Below are positions 14,518-22,549 of a stretch of DNA of 37,153 nt, in pieces. Origin of the DNA: Rhodobacteraceae bacterium UBA6273. GTDB taxonomy: Bacteria; Pseudomonadota; Alphaproteobacteria; Rhodobacterales; Rhodobacteraceae. Where the stretch lies: assembly GCA_002440625.1 (NCBI GenBank), contig DJUV01000306.1:1-37153 (forward strand), read 5' to 3'. Position numbers and translations under genes: made by a program. Every line of letters starts with the position of its first letter. Within the stretch, counting starts at the first letter, position 1. The notes beneath the pieces were generated by a model. It ran no database searches, had not been told where the DNA came from, and worked only from the letters and a program-made list of their open reading frames with translations.

Positions 14518-16958
14518 AGCTTCACCCGTTCCGACTTCGGATCATACATCGGCGCCAGTGACGCCTCCGCCTTCACCCGCCGCCCGGCAATCTCGATCTC
14601 GTAGCTTGAGGCCAGCACATCGGCGGCACTCTCTCCCTTGCAGGGAACATAGCCCATGCCGATCGCGCCGCCGAGATGATGGCCGTAATTGCCGGAGGTG
14701 ACGATGGAGACGATCTTTCCGTCGCGCACCACTGCCTCGTTGTGGAAAAGGCTCGGCTCCGGGTCGGTCAGCCGGAACTGCACCAGCCTGCGGTCGAGCC
14801 CAGCCTCCTGCTTTCGGAGCACCGCATCGCGCCCCATGAAGGCGGGCTTTTTCTTCGACACGGCAAAGCCAAGCCCCGCCTCCAGCACATGATCCTCATC
14901 GGTGATGTCATGGCCCCAGTGGCGGTAAGCCTTCTCGATCCGGCAAGAATCGAGCGTATGGAGACCGCATAGCTTCAGCCCGACCCCGGCCCCCGCCTCT
15001 TCCAGCGCCTCGAAGACATGGGCGGTCTGGTCGGTCGGGGCGTAGATCTCCCAGCCAAGCTCGCCCACATAGGTCACGCGGTGGGCACGGGCGAGGCCCA
15101 TGCCAACCTCGATCTCCCGCACCGTGCCAAAGGGGAAGGAGTCGTTGGAAAAATCGTCGGGGCTGACAAGGGCCATCAGATCGCGCGCCTTCGGCCCCAT
15201 GATGCATAGCACCGATTCCGCCGCGGTCATGTCGGTGATGACGGCGAAATCCCTGGCCACATTGGCCCGAAGCCAGGCGAGGTTCCGTTGCAGCGTGGCG
15301 CCCGGCACGACCAGGAGATAGGCCGTCTCGGAAAGCCGGGTGACGGTCAGGTCCGCCTCGATCCCGCCGCGTTCGTTGAGGAACATGGTGTAGACGATGC
15401 GGCCCACGGGTACGTCCATCTCCGCCGAGGCGGTGCGGTTGAGGAAGGCCGTGGCATCCCGCCCCTCGACCCGGATCTTGCCGAAGGAGGTCATGTCGAA
15501 GAAGCCGACGCCGTTCCGGACGGCCAGATGCTCCTCGCGCTGGTTCTGCCACCAGTTCTGCCGGTGCCAGTCGTATTCGTATTCGGCCTTCTGGCCGGGC
15601 TTGGCGAACCAGTTCGCCCGCTCCCAGCCCGCGACTTCGCCGAAAACCGCGCCACGCGCCTTCAGATGCTCATGGATCGGCGTCCGCCGCACGCCACGCG
15701 CCGTCACCACCTGCCGGTAAGGAAAGTGATCGGCGTAGAGAAGGCCGAGCGTCTCCGACACCCGCTCCTTCAGGTAGCGGCGGTTCTTCTGGAAGGGCTG
15801 TGCGCGGCGGATATCCACTTCCCAAAGGTCGAAGGGAGCTTCGCCGTCGTTCATCCACTGCGCGAGCGCCATGCCCGCGCCACCAGACCCCGCGATGCCG
15901 ACGGAGTTGTAGCCGGCGGCGATCCAGTAGCCCTTCTTCTCCGGGCTCTCGCCCAGATAATAACGGTCGTCGGGGGTAAAGCTTTCCGGCCCGTTGAAGA
16001 AGGTGTGGATGCCCGCCGTCTCGAACATCGGCATCCGGTTCATCGCCGCCTCAAGGATCGGCATGAAATGGTCCCAATCCTCGGGCAGCGTGTCGAATTC
16101 GAAATCCTCGCGGATGCCCGCCATGCCCCAGGGCTTCGCCTTCGGCTCGAAGGCGCCGAGCATCATCTTGCCGGCGTCTTCCTTGTAATAGGCGCATTCA
16201 TCCGGCACCCTGAGCACCGGCAGCCGCGAAAGGCCAGCGACCGGTTCCGTCACAAGGTAGAAATGCTCGCAGGCATGCAAGGGCAGCGTCACGCCCGAGG
16301 CACCCGCCAACTCGCGCCCCCACATGCCGCCGCAGTTCACCACCATGTCGGCGGCGATGCTGCCGGTCTCGCCGCCCGCTTCCCATTCGACACCGGTCAC
16401 GCGGGCGCCGTCGTCAAGAACCTTGGCGACCTTCACCCCCTCAAGAATCTTCGCGCCGCGCATCCGCGCGCCCTTGGCAAGCGCCTGGGCGATGTTCGCC
16501 GGATCGCATTGCCCGTCCAGCGGCAGATGCACCGCGCCGACCACATCCGAGACATTGAGATGCGGATACATCGCCTTGACCTCGGTAGGCGAAATCTCCC
16601 CGACATCGACATTGAAGGCCCGCGCCAGCGTCGCCTGCCGGTAAAGCTCTTCCTTCCGCGCCTCGGTGAGTGCCACGGAAATCGAGCCGACCTGCCGCAT
16701 GCCCGTGGCGACTCCGGTCTCTTCCTCAAGCTTCACGTAAAGATCGGCGGAATATTTGGCGAGCCGCGTCATGTTCTGGGAAGCGCGCAACTGCCCGATC
16801 AGCCCGGCAGCATGCCAGGTGGTCCCTGAGGTCAGCTTCCGCCGCTCCAGAAGCACGATGTCCTTCCAGCCGAGCTTCGCCAGATGATAGGCCACCGAAC
16901 AGCCGGAAATGCCGCCACCGATGATGACCACGCGGGCGTGGGAAGGAACGTTAGCCAT
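14514..16958 (-). CDS. FAD-GcvT fusion dehydrogenase (sarcosine/dimethylglycine dehydrogenase family), copy 1
   Basis: This 814-residue protein has an N-terminal FAD-dependent amine oxidase domain (about 1-425) and a C-terminal GcvT-like folate-binding domain (about 430-814). The dinucleotide motif is VVIIGGGISGCSVAYHL. His49 in TSGTTWHAAG sits where related dehydrogenases attach FAD covalently. The family oxidatively removes an N-methyl group and the GcvT domain traps it as 5,10-methylene-tetrahydrofolate. TSGTTWHAAGLIGQLR resembles sarcosine dehydrogenase more than the neighbouring copy does. It lies 63 bases downstream of copy 2, with a GC palindrome in that gap, and overlaps the next gene by 4 bases. 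The exact N-methyl substrate cannot be read from sequence. Confidence 0.93.
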   Translation of the reverse strand: MANVPSHARVVIIGGGISGCSVAYHLAKLGWKDIVLLERRKLTSGTTWHAAGLIGQLRASQNMTRLAKYSADLYVKLEEETGVATGMRQVGSISVALTEARKEELYRQATLARAFNVDVGEISPTEVKAMYPHLNVSDVVGAVHLPLDGQCDPANIAQALAKGARMRGAKILEGVKVAKVLDDGARVTGVEWEAGGETGSIAADMVVNCGGMWGRELAGASGVTLPLHACEHFYLVTEPVAGLSRLPVLRVPDECAYYKEDAGKMMLGAFEPKAKPWGMAGIREDFEFDTLPEDWDHFMPILEAAMNRMPMFETAGIHTFFNGPESFTPDDRYYLGESPEKKGYWIAAGYNSVGIAGSGGAGMALAQWMNDGEAPFDLWEVDIRRAQPFQKNRRYLKERVSETLGLLYADHFPYRQVVTARGVRRTPIHEHLKARGAVFGEVAGWERANWFAKPGQKAEYEYDWHRQNWWQNQREEHLAVRNGVGFFDMTSFGKIRVEGRDATAFLNRTASAEMDVPVGRIVYTMFLNERGGIEADLTVTRLSETAYLLVVPGATLQRNLAWLRANVARDFAVITDMTAAESVLCIMGPKARDLMALVSPDDFSNDSFPFGTVREIEVGMGLARAHRVTYVGELGWEIYAPTDQTAHVFEALEEAGAGVGLKLCGLHTLDSCRIEKAYRHWGHDITDEDHVLEAGLGFAVSKKKPAFMGRDAVLRKQEAGLDRRLVQFRLTDPEPSLFHNEAVVRDGKIVSIVTSGNYGHHLGGAIGMGYVPCKGESAADVLASSYEIEIAGRRVKAEASLAPMYDPKSERVKL

Positions 16959-16997
16959 GACGCTGCTGCACTTTCTGTCCTGAAATACTCCGGGGGT

Positions 16998-17016
16998 CCG
17001 GGGGCAGCGCCCCCGG
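16998..17016. repeat. GC-rich palindromic intergenic repeat (copy 2)
   Basis: CCGGGGGC (16998-17005) and GCCCCCGG (17009-17016) form an 8-bp stem with a three-base loop. On the minus strand it is followed by ACCCCCGGAGTATTTCA, a tail that I know as widespread between genes of Rhodobacterales. It sits in the 63 bases between the two FAD-GcvT genes. Without a U-tract, full termination is unlikely; it may attenuate transcription or stabilise the upstream message. Confidence 0.65.
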
Positions 17017-17021
17017 CGCCC

Positions 17022-19463
17022 TCAGGCCTTGATACGTTCGTTCTTCGGGTCCCAAAGCGGTCCTTCGCCCTCGACCAACGCCGGGACGCGTTCGCCGTAG
17101 ATCTCCACTTCGACCGCCGTCCCCGGTTCGGCAAGATCGGCGCGGATCATACCCAGAGCCAGCGACTTGCCGACCCGGTAGCCCCAGGCGCCCGAAGTGG
17201 TCTCGCCCACCACCTCGCCGCCCTGCCAGATCGTCGACATGTAGGGCGCATCCGCCGCCCCGGCGTCGACCGTCAGGGTAACGAAGCGCTTCGTCACGCC
17301 CGCCTGCTTTTCGGCCAGAAGGGCGGCCTTGCCGGGGAAGTCCTTTTCCCAGCGCACGAAGCGTTCCAGCCCGCCTTGCAGAAGCGAATAGTCGGTCGAA
17401 AGGTCGCCCTTCCAGGCGCGGTAGCCCTTTTCCACGCGCAAGCTGTTCAGCGCCCGCATGCCGAAGGGCTTCGCCCCGCCCGCCAGCAGCGCCTCGTAGA
17501 TCGCCGGGGCGTCGGCGAGGTCGCAGTGGATCTCCCAGCCAAGCTCGCCTGCGAAGGACACCCGGATCAGCGCCACATCGCGGCCCGCGACCTTGGCGAA
17601 GAACTGGACCGAGAGCCACGGCAGCGTCAGGTCGCCCTCAGTGATCGGCGCCAGCAGGTCGCGCGCTTTCGGGCCGGTGACGATGAAGCAGTGGATCCTG
17701 TCGGACCAATCCTCGATCGTCACCCCTTTCGGCAGGCCGCGCTTCAGCACGTCGCGGTCGTGCCATTGCGCAACTGAAGCGGTGATGACGCCGATATCCT
17801 CGTCGCTGAACGGGAGCACCGTCATCTCGGTCAGGATGCGGCCACGGTCATCGGCGAAATAGGCGAGCCCGGTCTTGCCCGGCTGTGGCAGCCGCGAACA
17901 GGTGAGGCTGTCGAGATGGTCCCGCGCGCCGGGGCCGGCAAGCCTGAACCGGGTGAAGCCCGGCAGGTCGAGGATGCCGACACCATCCCTCACCGCTTCG
18001 CATTCCTCGGCGATGCGCGCCTCCCAGGGTCCGGCGCGGTCCCAGGTCTGGGTCGCCTCCCAGCTCGTGTCATCGCCGGGCTTCGCGTACCATTCGGCGC
18101 GTTCCCAGCCATTGTAGGGCGCCATCTGGCCGCCGAGCGCCTTCACTTTCTGATGCACCGGCGACAGTCGCCGGTCAGGGGCGGCTGGCCAGCGCGCCAT
18201 CGGGAAATGCATCCCGTATTCGTGGCCGTAGACCTCCTTGCCTTTCTCGACGCAGTAATCGCGATCGGTGTAATCGGTGAAGCGACGCGGGTCGCAGGAC
18301 CACATGTCCCATTCCGTGGCACCCTCCGTCACCCATTCCGCCAGCACCTTGCCCGCCCCGCCCGCCTGGGCGATGCCGAAGGTGAATACGCAAGCCTCGA
18401 ACGCGTTCGGCACGCCGGGCATCGGGCCGATCAAGGGGTTGCCGTCCGGCGCATAGGGGATAGGCCCGTTGATGACCTTGGAAATCCCGGCGGTGCCCAG
18501 AAGCGGCACGCGTGCCATGGCATCCTCGATATACCATTCCAGCCGTTCCAGATCGTCGGGGAAAAGCTGGAAGCTGAAATCTTCCGGGAAAGGATCATCC
18601 GGCTTCACCCAATGCGCGCGGCAGTTCCGCTCGTAGGGACCAAGGTTGAAGCCGGTCTTTTCCTGGCGGAGGTAGTAGGAACTGTCCACGTCGCGCAAAA
18701 GCGGCAGCTTGTGGCCCACTTCCTTCGACCATGCCTCGATTTCCGGGATCGGTTCGGAGAGAAGATACTGGTGGCTCATCACCATCATCGGCACGGTGCG
18801 TCCGCCATAGGGCTTGAACCATTCTCCGACCTTCTGGGCATAGTAGCCGGCGGCGTTGATCACGATCTCACAGCGGATATCGCCCTTTTCGGTATGGACG
18901 ATCCATTCGCCATTCTCACGACTGACCCCGGTCGCCGGGGTAAAGCGCAGGATCGTCGCGCCCATGTCGCGGGCGCCCTTGGCCAAGGCTTGAGTCAGTT
19001 GCGCCGGGTCGATGTCGCCATCGGCGGGGTCGTAAAGCGCGCCCTTGAGGTCATGGGTTTCAAGGAATGGATACTTGCTCTGGATCTCATCGACGCCCAA
19101 GAGTTCAAGCGCCATGCCCTGATAGCGGCCCATGCCACGCGCCCGCTCGAACTCCTGCATCCGTTCCTTCGAATGCCCAAGGCGGATCGACCCTGTGACA
19201 TGATAGTTCATCGGATAGTCGACCGCCGCGCCAAGACCCCGGTAAAGCTCGGTCGAATAGCGCTGCATGTTCATCAAGGACCATGAGGTCGAGAAGGTCG
19301 GCACGTTGCCGGCGGCATGCCAGGTGGACCCCGCCGTCAGCTCGTTCTTTTCCAGCAGCACAGAGTCGGTCCAGCCGGCCTTGCAGAGATGGTAAAGTGA
19401 CGACACGCCCACCGCGCCGCCGCCGATGATGACAACCCGTGCCGACTTCGGAAAACTGCTCAT
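17022..19463 (-). CDS. FAD-GcvT fusion dehydrogenase (dimethylglycine dehydrogenase-like), copy 2
   Basis: This 813-residue protein has the same two-domain plan as the next gene: FAD domain with VVIIGGGAVGVSSLYHL, His49 in TAGSTWHAAG as the probable covalent flavin site, and a C-terminal GcvT/folate domain ending in a PLWDPKNERIK block. It should catalyse tetrahydrofolate-linked oxidative N-demethylation. The region after the FAD histidine (NVPTFSTSWSLMNMQ) differs from copy 1, which suggests a different substrate or a successive methyl group. It is the first gene of the minus-strand operon. The ATG at 19463 has GAGG six bases upstream; the GTG at 19469 is an alternative. A good promoter and a LysR-type dyad lie just upstream. 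Confidence 0.93.
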   Translation of the reverse strand: MSSFPKSARVVIIGGGAVGVSSLYHLCKAGWTDSVLLEKNELTAGSTWHAAGNVPTFSTSWSLMNMQRYSTELYRGLGAAVDYPMNYHVTGSIRLGHSKERMQEFERARGMGRYQGMALELLGVDEIQSKYPFLETHDLKGALYDPADGDIDPAQLTQALAKGARDMGATILRFTPATGVSRENGEWIVHTEKGDIRCEIVINAAGYYAQKVGEWFKPYGGRTVPMMVMSHQYLLSEPIPEIEAWSKEVGHKLPLLRDVDSSYYLRQEKTGFNLGPYERNCRAHWVKPDDPFPEDFSFQLFPDDLERLEWYIEDAMARVPLLGTAGISKVINGPIPYAPDGNPLIGPMPGVPNAFEACVFTFGIAQAGGAGKVLAEWVTEGATEWDMWSCDPRRFTDYTDRDYCVEKGKEVYGHEYGMHFPMARWPAAPDRRLSPVHQKVKALGGQMAPYNGWERAEWYAKPGDDTSWEATQTWDRAGPWEARIAEECEAVRDGVGILDLPGFTRFRLAGPGARDHLDSLTCSRLPQPGKTGLAYFADDRGRILTEMTVLPFSDEDIGVITASVAQWHDRDVLKRGLPKGVTIEDWSDRIHCFIVTGPKARDLLAPITEGDLTLPWLSVQFFAKVAGRDVALIRVSFAGELGWEIHCDLADAPAIYEALLAGGAKPFGMRALNSLRVEKGYRAWKGDLSTDYSLLQGGLERFVRWEKDFPGKAALLAEKQAGVTKRFVTLTVDAGAADAPYMSTIWQGGEVVGETTSGAWGYRVGKSLALGMIRADLAEPGTAVEVEIYGERVPALVEGEGPLWDPKNERIKA

Positions 19464-19487
19464 GCCCACCCTCTTCGTTCCGGCGGG

Positions 19488-19516
19488 ATTATCCCCGCGC
19501 GGCGGCAGGCTTTCAA
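19488..19516 (-). promoter_or_regulatory. Sigma70-type promoter of the N-methyl catabolic operon
   Basis: On the minus strand TTGAAA (19516-19511) and GATAAT (19493-19488) are separated by exactly 17 bases. Transcription would begin near 19481, leaving a short leader of about 18 bases that includes the GAGG of the first gene. No other promoter of comparable quality was seen in front of the seven-gene run. Confidence 0.65.
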
Positions 19517-19536
19517 TTCGATGGACATAGGCTTAT

Positions 19537-19555
19537 TGATCGGAAATTCCGATCA
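19537..19555. promoter_or_regulatory. LysR-type operator: perfect 19-bp palindrome
   Basis: TGATCGGAAATTCCGATCA has 9-bp arms around a single central base. Its centre (19546) is about 65 bases upstream of the predicted operon start near 19481, the usual recognition-site position for LysR activators. Its other edge touches the AGGAG ribosome-binding site of the lysR gene, so binding would also repress that gene. Confidence 0.75.
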
Positions 19556-19564
19556 GGAGCCAGA

Positions 19565-20437
19565 ATGCAGCTTGAGCTTATCGAGACGTTTCTCGACCTT
19601 TGCGACACGAAAAGCTTCAACCGCACGGCGGACAAGCTTGGGCTGACGCAATCCACCGTCTCGGGCCGGGTCCGCGCGCTTGAGACCAGCCTTGGCCGGA
19701 CGCTCTTCACCCGGTCGCGGGCAGGGACGGAACTGACGCTTGAAGGGCTTCAGTTCGAACCCCATGCCCGCGCGCTCAGACATTCCTGGAACGAGGCGGT
19801 CCATGCCACAAGGTCGGCGGGGACGGCGGCGATGCGGCTCAGGATCGGGATGCAGCACGACCTGACCGGGTCGATGATCGGCGGCTGGGTACGCGACTTC
19901 CGCACGGCCCTCCCCGACACCGCCTTCTATATCGAGGCGGATTATTCGCCGGCGATGTCGTCCGACATCCTGATCGGCGCGCTCGACTTCGCCATGGTCT
20001 ACACGGCGAAAGTGCATCCCGACCTTTACTTCGAGACATTGGGCGAAATCCCCTATCGCATGGTCTCGACCGTCACCGACCATATGGCGGGGGTCAGGGT
20101 GGAGGAATACGTCCTGACCAATTTCTCCCCCGCCTTTGCCGCGACCCATGCCGGGCTGCACCCCGAGTTTTCCGGGGCAGCAGTTTCCAGCGGCCAGAGC
20201 ACTGCCGTTGCAGGGTTGATGCTGTCGATGGGCGGTTCGGCCTATGTGATCGAGGAAATGGCGCGGGAAATGGTCGCGGCGCGGCAGTGCCGGCTGGTCG
20301 CCGACGCCCCGGTGATCTCGCAGGCGGTCTTTGCCGGCGTTCATCTGCGGAACCGCCACCGCGCCGCGCACCGGCGCCTTCTGCAGTATCTTCGCAGCCA
20401 TTTTGGCGCGCCGGCAGCGCGCAGGCGCGGCGGCTGA
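19565..20437 (+). CDS. LysR-family transcriptional regulator
   Basis: This 290-residue protein has the LysR winged helix-turn-helix at the N-terminus (MQLELIETFLDLCDTKSFNRTADKLGLTQSTVSGRV over residues 1-36, then LGRTLFTRSRAGTELTLEG) and a periplasmic-binding-like effector domain from about 90. It starts at the ATG at 19565, where AGGAG lies five bases upstream; the longer frame from 19439 would run across the promoter. It is divergent from the seven-gene operon with a 101-base gap that holds the dyad and operon promoter, so it is probably the pathway-specific activator responding to the substrate or an intermediate. Confidence 0.93.
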   Translation: MQLELIETFLDLCDTKSFNRTADKLGLTQSTVSGRVRALETSLGRTLFTRSRAGTELTLEGLQFEPHARALRHSWNEAVHATRSAGTAAMRLRIGMQHDLTGSMIGGWVRDFRTALPDTAFYIEADYSPAMSSDILIGALDFAMVYTAKVHPDLYFETLGEIPYRMVSTVTDHMAGVRVEEYVLTNFSPAFAATHAGLHPEFSGAAVSSGQSTAVAGLMLSMGGSAYVIEEMAREMVAARQCRLVADAPVISQAVFAGVHLRNRHRAAHRRLLQYLRSHFGAPAARRRGG

Positions 20438-20517
20438 ACCTTGGCTTCCCACAATTGATTGATTGTTAACGGTTTTCGTTAACCTGCCTGAAAGGACATG
20501 TCTAAAAAGCCAAGTTC
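20436..20517. repeat. Nested inverted repeats after the lysR gene
   Basis: Outer arms are GAAC-C-TTGGCTT (20436-20447) and AAGCCAAGTTC (20507-20517), giving 11 pairs with one bulged base. Inside lies a separate dyad, GTTAACG (20465-20471) and CGTTAAC (20477-20483). The stretch is A/T-richer than its surroundings. It may be a structured 3' end of lysR, a regulatory region for the small reading frame that follows, or a small mobile-element relic; none can be chosen from sequence. Confidence 0.5.
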
Positions 20518-20569
20518 CAGAATCAGATCGAGGCATGAAATATGACACGTATAGGTGGTGTTGATTGTG

Positions 20570-20830
20570 ATGAATTCTACGAAGAGTAATAAAGGTTCAG
20601 GGCATTTGTTTCCGGAACTGCCGCCAACAAGGGATAAACTCCCGGTTGGCGGCGGCCCCGGAAAGGCCAGTAAGGCGTATGAGTTCGGGGCATCGTGGCT
20701 CCTCAGGGTGTTGTCTGGTGTGGTGGTGGCGGCTGTCCGGGATCTCGGACAGCCCCTTCTCCGCCTTCCTGTCCTTGAATTCACCGCGATACTGGTCATG
20801 TTCGCCATGATCTTTTTCTCGCTCGGCTGA
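20570..20830 (+). CDS. Possible small membrane-anchored protein
   Basis: An 86-residue reading frame (ATG 20570; GTG 20555 or 20567 also possible) lies in an otherwise empty stretch between lysR and the exonuclease gene. The first half is polar (NSTKSNKGSGHLFPELPP) and low in GC; the second half is more GC-rich and ends in a hydrophobic segment, FTAILVMFAMIFFSLG, which could span or insert into the membrane. I recognise no family. An AGGTGG sequence is about 12 bases before the ATG, not ideally placed. Coding status is uncertain: the hydrophobic tail and lack of a better frame speak for it, and the composition shift within the frame speaks against it. Confidence 0.4.
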   Translation: MNSTKSNKGSGHLFPELPPTRDKLPVGGGPGKASKAYEFGASWLLRVLSGVVVAAVRDLGQPLLRLPVLEFTAILVMFAMIFFSLG

Positions 20831-20957
20831 TCCCGTCCGAACCATCCGGCATTGAGCGCGCGCCGTGAATGCCGTACACCGGCGCGGCGCAAGGGTGCCC
20901 GGCTTTCCATGTTCCAGCCTCGGCCCCTGCCCAAGCTTTCGGTTTGCGGAGCCACGG

Positions 20958-21572
20958 ATGACCATTCACCTGCATCGACATGACCTGCCCGACGGGCTCG
21001 ACCTTGGGCCCGTGGTCGCCATCGACACCGAGACGATGGGACTTGACCCGCGCCGCGACCGGCTCTGCCTCGTGCAGCTGTCGTCCGGCGACGGCAACGC
21101 GCATCTCGTCCAGATCGGCAAAGGCCAGACCTCGGCACCCAATCTGGAGCGGCTTCTCACCGATCCTGCGGTGCTCAAGCTCTTTCATTTCGGTCGGTTC
21201 GACGTGGCCGCGATGAAGAACGCCTTTGGGGTGACCACCGCCCCGGTCTATTGCACCAAGATCGCCTCGAAGCTGATCCGCACCTTCACCGACCGGCACG
21301 GGCTGAAGTACCTCCTGCAGGAACTGATCGGGGTCGATGTCTCAAAGCAGCAGCAGACCTCGGACTGGGGTTCGGAAGAGCTTAGCGAGGCGCAACTGGA
21401 ATATGCCGCCTCCGATGTTCTCTATCTCCACCGCCTGAAAGAGGAACTGGACCGGCGGCTTCAGCGCGAAGGCCGCGCGGAACTGGCGGCGGCCTGTTTC
21501 GGTTTCCTTCCCGTACGGGCCGAACTGGACCTTCTGGGGTGGGATGAGACCGCCGACATCTTTCTGCACTAG
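20958..21572 (+). CDS. Ribonuclease D-like 3'-5' exonuclease
   Basis: This 204-residue DEDDy exonuclease domain has Exo I AIDTETMGL (Asp23, Glu25), Exo II LFHFGRFDVAAM, and Exo III YAASDVLYL with the Tyr-xxx-Asp pattern. The stretch GLKYLLQELIGVDVSKQQQTSDW is characteristic of the RNase D group, which trims the 3' ends of tRNA precursors and other small RNAs. The HRDC domain that completes Escherichia coli RNase D is absent, as in the short alphaproteobacterial form. ATG 20958 has GGAG six bases before it. It ends 4 bases before kdsD and probably leads the envelope operon. Confidence 0.92.
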   Translation: MTIHLHRHDLPDGLDLGPVVAIDTETMGLDPRRDRLCLVQLSSGDGNAHLVQIGKGQTSAPNLERLLTDPAVLKLFHFGRFDVAAMKNAFGVTTAPVYCTKIASKLIRTFTDRHGLKYLLQELIGVDVSKQQQTSDWGSEELSEAQLEYAASDVLYLHRLKEELDRRLQREGRAELAAACFGFLPVRAELDLLGWDETADIFLH

Positions 21573-21576
21573 GCCG

Positions 21577-22545
21577 ATGACCGACAGCGAAACCCTTCTT
21601 GCCACCGCCCGCCGCGTCATCGACATCGAGGCGCAGGGCCTTCAGCGCCTGCGCGACGCGCTTGACGGCGGCTTTGCCGCGGCGGTCGACCTGATCCTTG
21701 CCGCCAAGGGCCGTGTGATCGTCTCGGGCATGGGCAAGTCGGGCCATGTCGGCCGCAAGATCGCGGCGACCCTCGCCTCGACCGGGACGCCGGCGCAATA
21801 TGTTCATCCCGCCGAGGCGAGCCACGGCGATCTTGGCATGATCACCGAAGGCGACGTGGTGATGATGCTGTCGAACTCGGGCGAGACGCCGGAGCTTTCC
21901 GACATCATCGCCCACACCCGCCGCTTCTCGATCCCCATGATTGGGGTGGCGAGCCGGGCCGAGTCTGCCCTCATCCGCCAGTCCGACGTGGCGATCCTCC
22001 TGCCAGCGGCGGAAGAAGCCTGCGGCACCGGCATCGTGCCCACCACCTCCACCACCATGACGCTGGCGCTGGGGGATGCGCTGGCCGTCGCGCTGATGGA
22101 ACACCGGCACTTCACGCCCGACCACTTTCGCACCTTTCATCCGGGCGGCAAGCTCGGCGCCAAGCTCCTCAAGGTCGCCGACCTGATGCACGGCGGAGAG
22201 GCCATGCCGCTGGTCGCGGAGACCACGCCGATGGGCGAGGCCCTCCTGGAGATGAGCCGCAAAGGCTTCGGTGTCGCCGGCGTGACCGGCAAGGACGGGG
22301 CGCTGGTCGGCATCGTGACCGATGGCGACCTCCGCCGCCACATGCACGGGCTTCTGGATCGCAGCGCGGGCGAGGTGATGACGCCGTCGCCGCAGACGAT
22401 CGACCCCGGCGCCGTTGCCGAAACGGCCGTCGCGCTGATGAAGGGACGCAAGATCACCTGTCTTTTCGTGGTCCCCCGCGACGGGGCGGGCCGTGCTGCG
22501 GGCATTCTCAACATCCATGACTGCCTCAGGGCGGGCGTGGTCTAG
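21577..22545 (+). CDS. kdsD: Arabinose-5-phosphate isomerase (KdsD/KpsF)
   Basis: This 322-residue protein interconverts ribulose 5-phosphate and arabinose 5-phosphate, the first committed step of Kdo synthesis. The SIS domain covers about 30-170, with VIVSGMGKSGHVGRKIAATLASTGTPA, HGDLGMI and LSNSGETPEL. The linker has TFHPGGKLG, and two CBS repeats fill about 200-322. The conserved histidines and length match KdsD. The start at 21577 follows the exonuclease stop by 4 bases, and the gene ends just before lptC, so it belongs to the kdsD-lptCAB operon. kdsB, another Kdo gene, is 11 kb further on. Confidence 0.95.
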   Translation: MTDSETLLATARRVIDIEAQGLQRLRDALDGGFAAAVDLILAAKGRVIVSGMGKSGHVGRKIAATLASTGTPAQYVHPAEASHGDLGMITEGDVVMMLSNSGETPELSDIIAHTRRFSIPMIGVASRAESALIRQSDVAILLPAAEEACGTGIVPTTSTTMTLALGDALAVALMEHRHFTPDHFRTFHPGGKLGAKLLKVADLMHGGEAMPLVAETTPMGEALLEMSRKGFGVAGVTGKDGALVGIVTDGDLRRHMHGLLDRSAGEVMTPSPQTIDPGAVAETAVALMKGRKITCLFVVPRDGAGRAAGILNIHDCLRAGVV

Positions 22546-22549
22546 GCCA

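Noticed and set aside
20465..20483. CtrA-type binding site
   Set aside because: The two TTAA boxes are separated by nine bases, while the CtrA consensus has seven; the dyad symmetry of GTTAACG explains it better.
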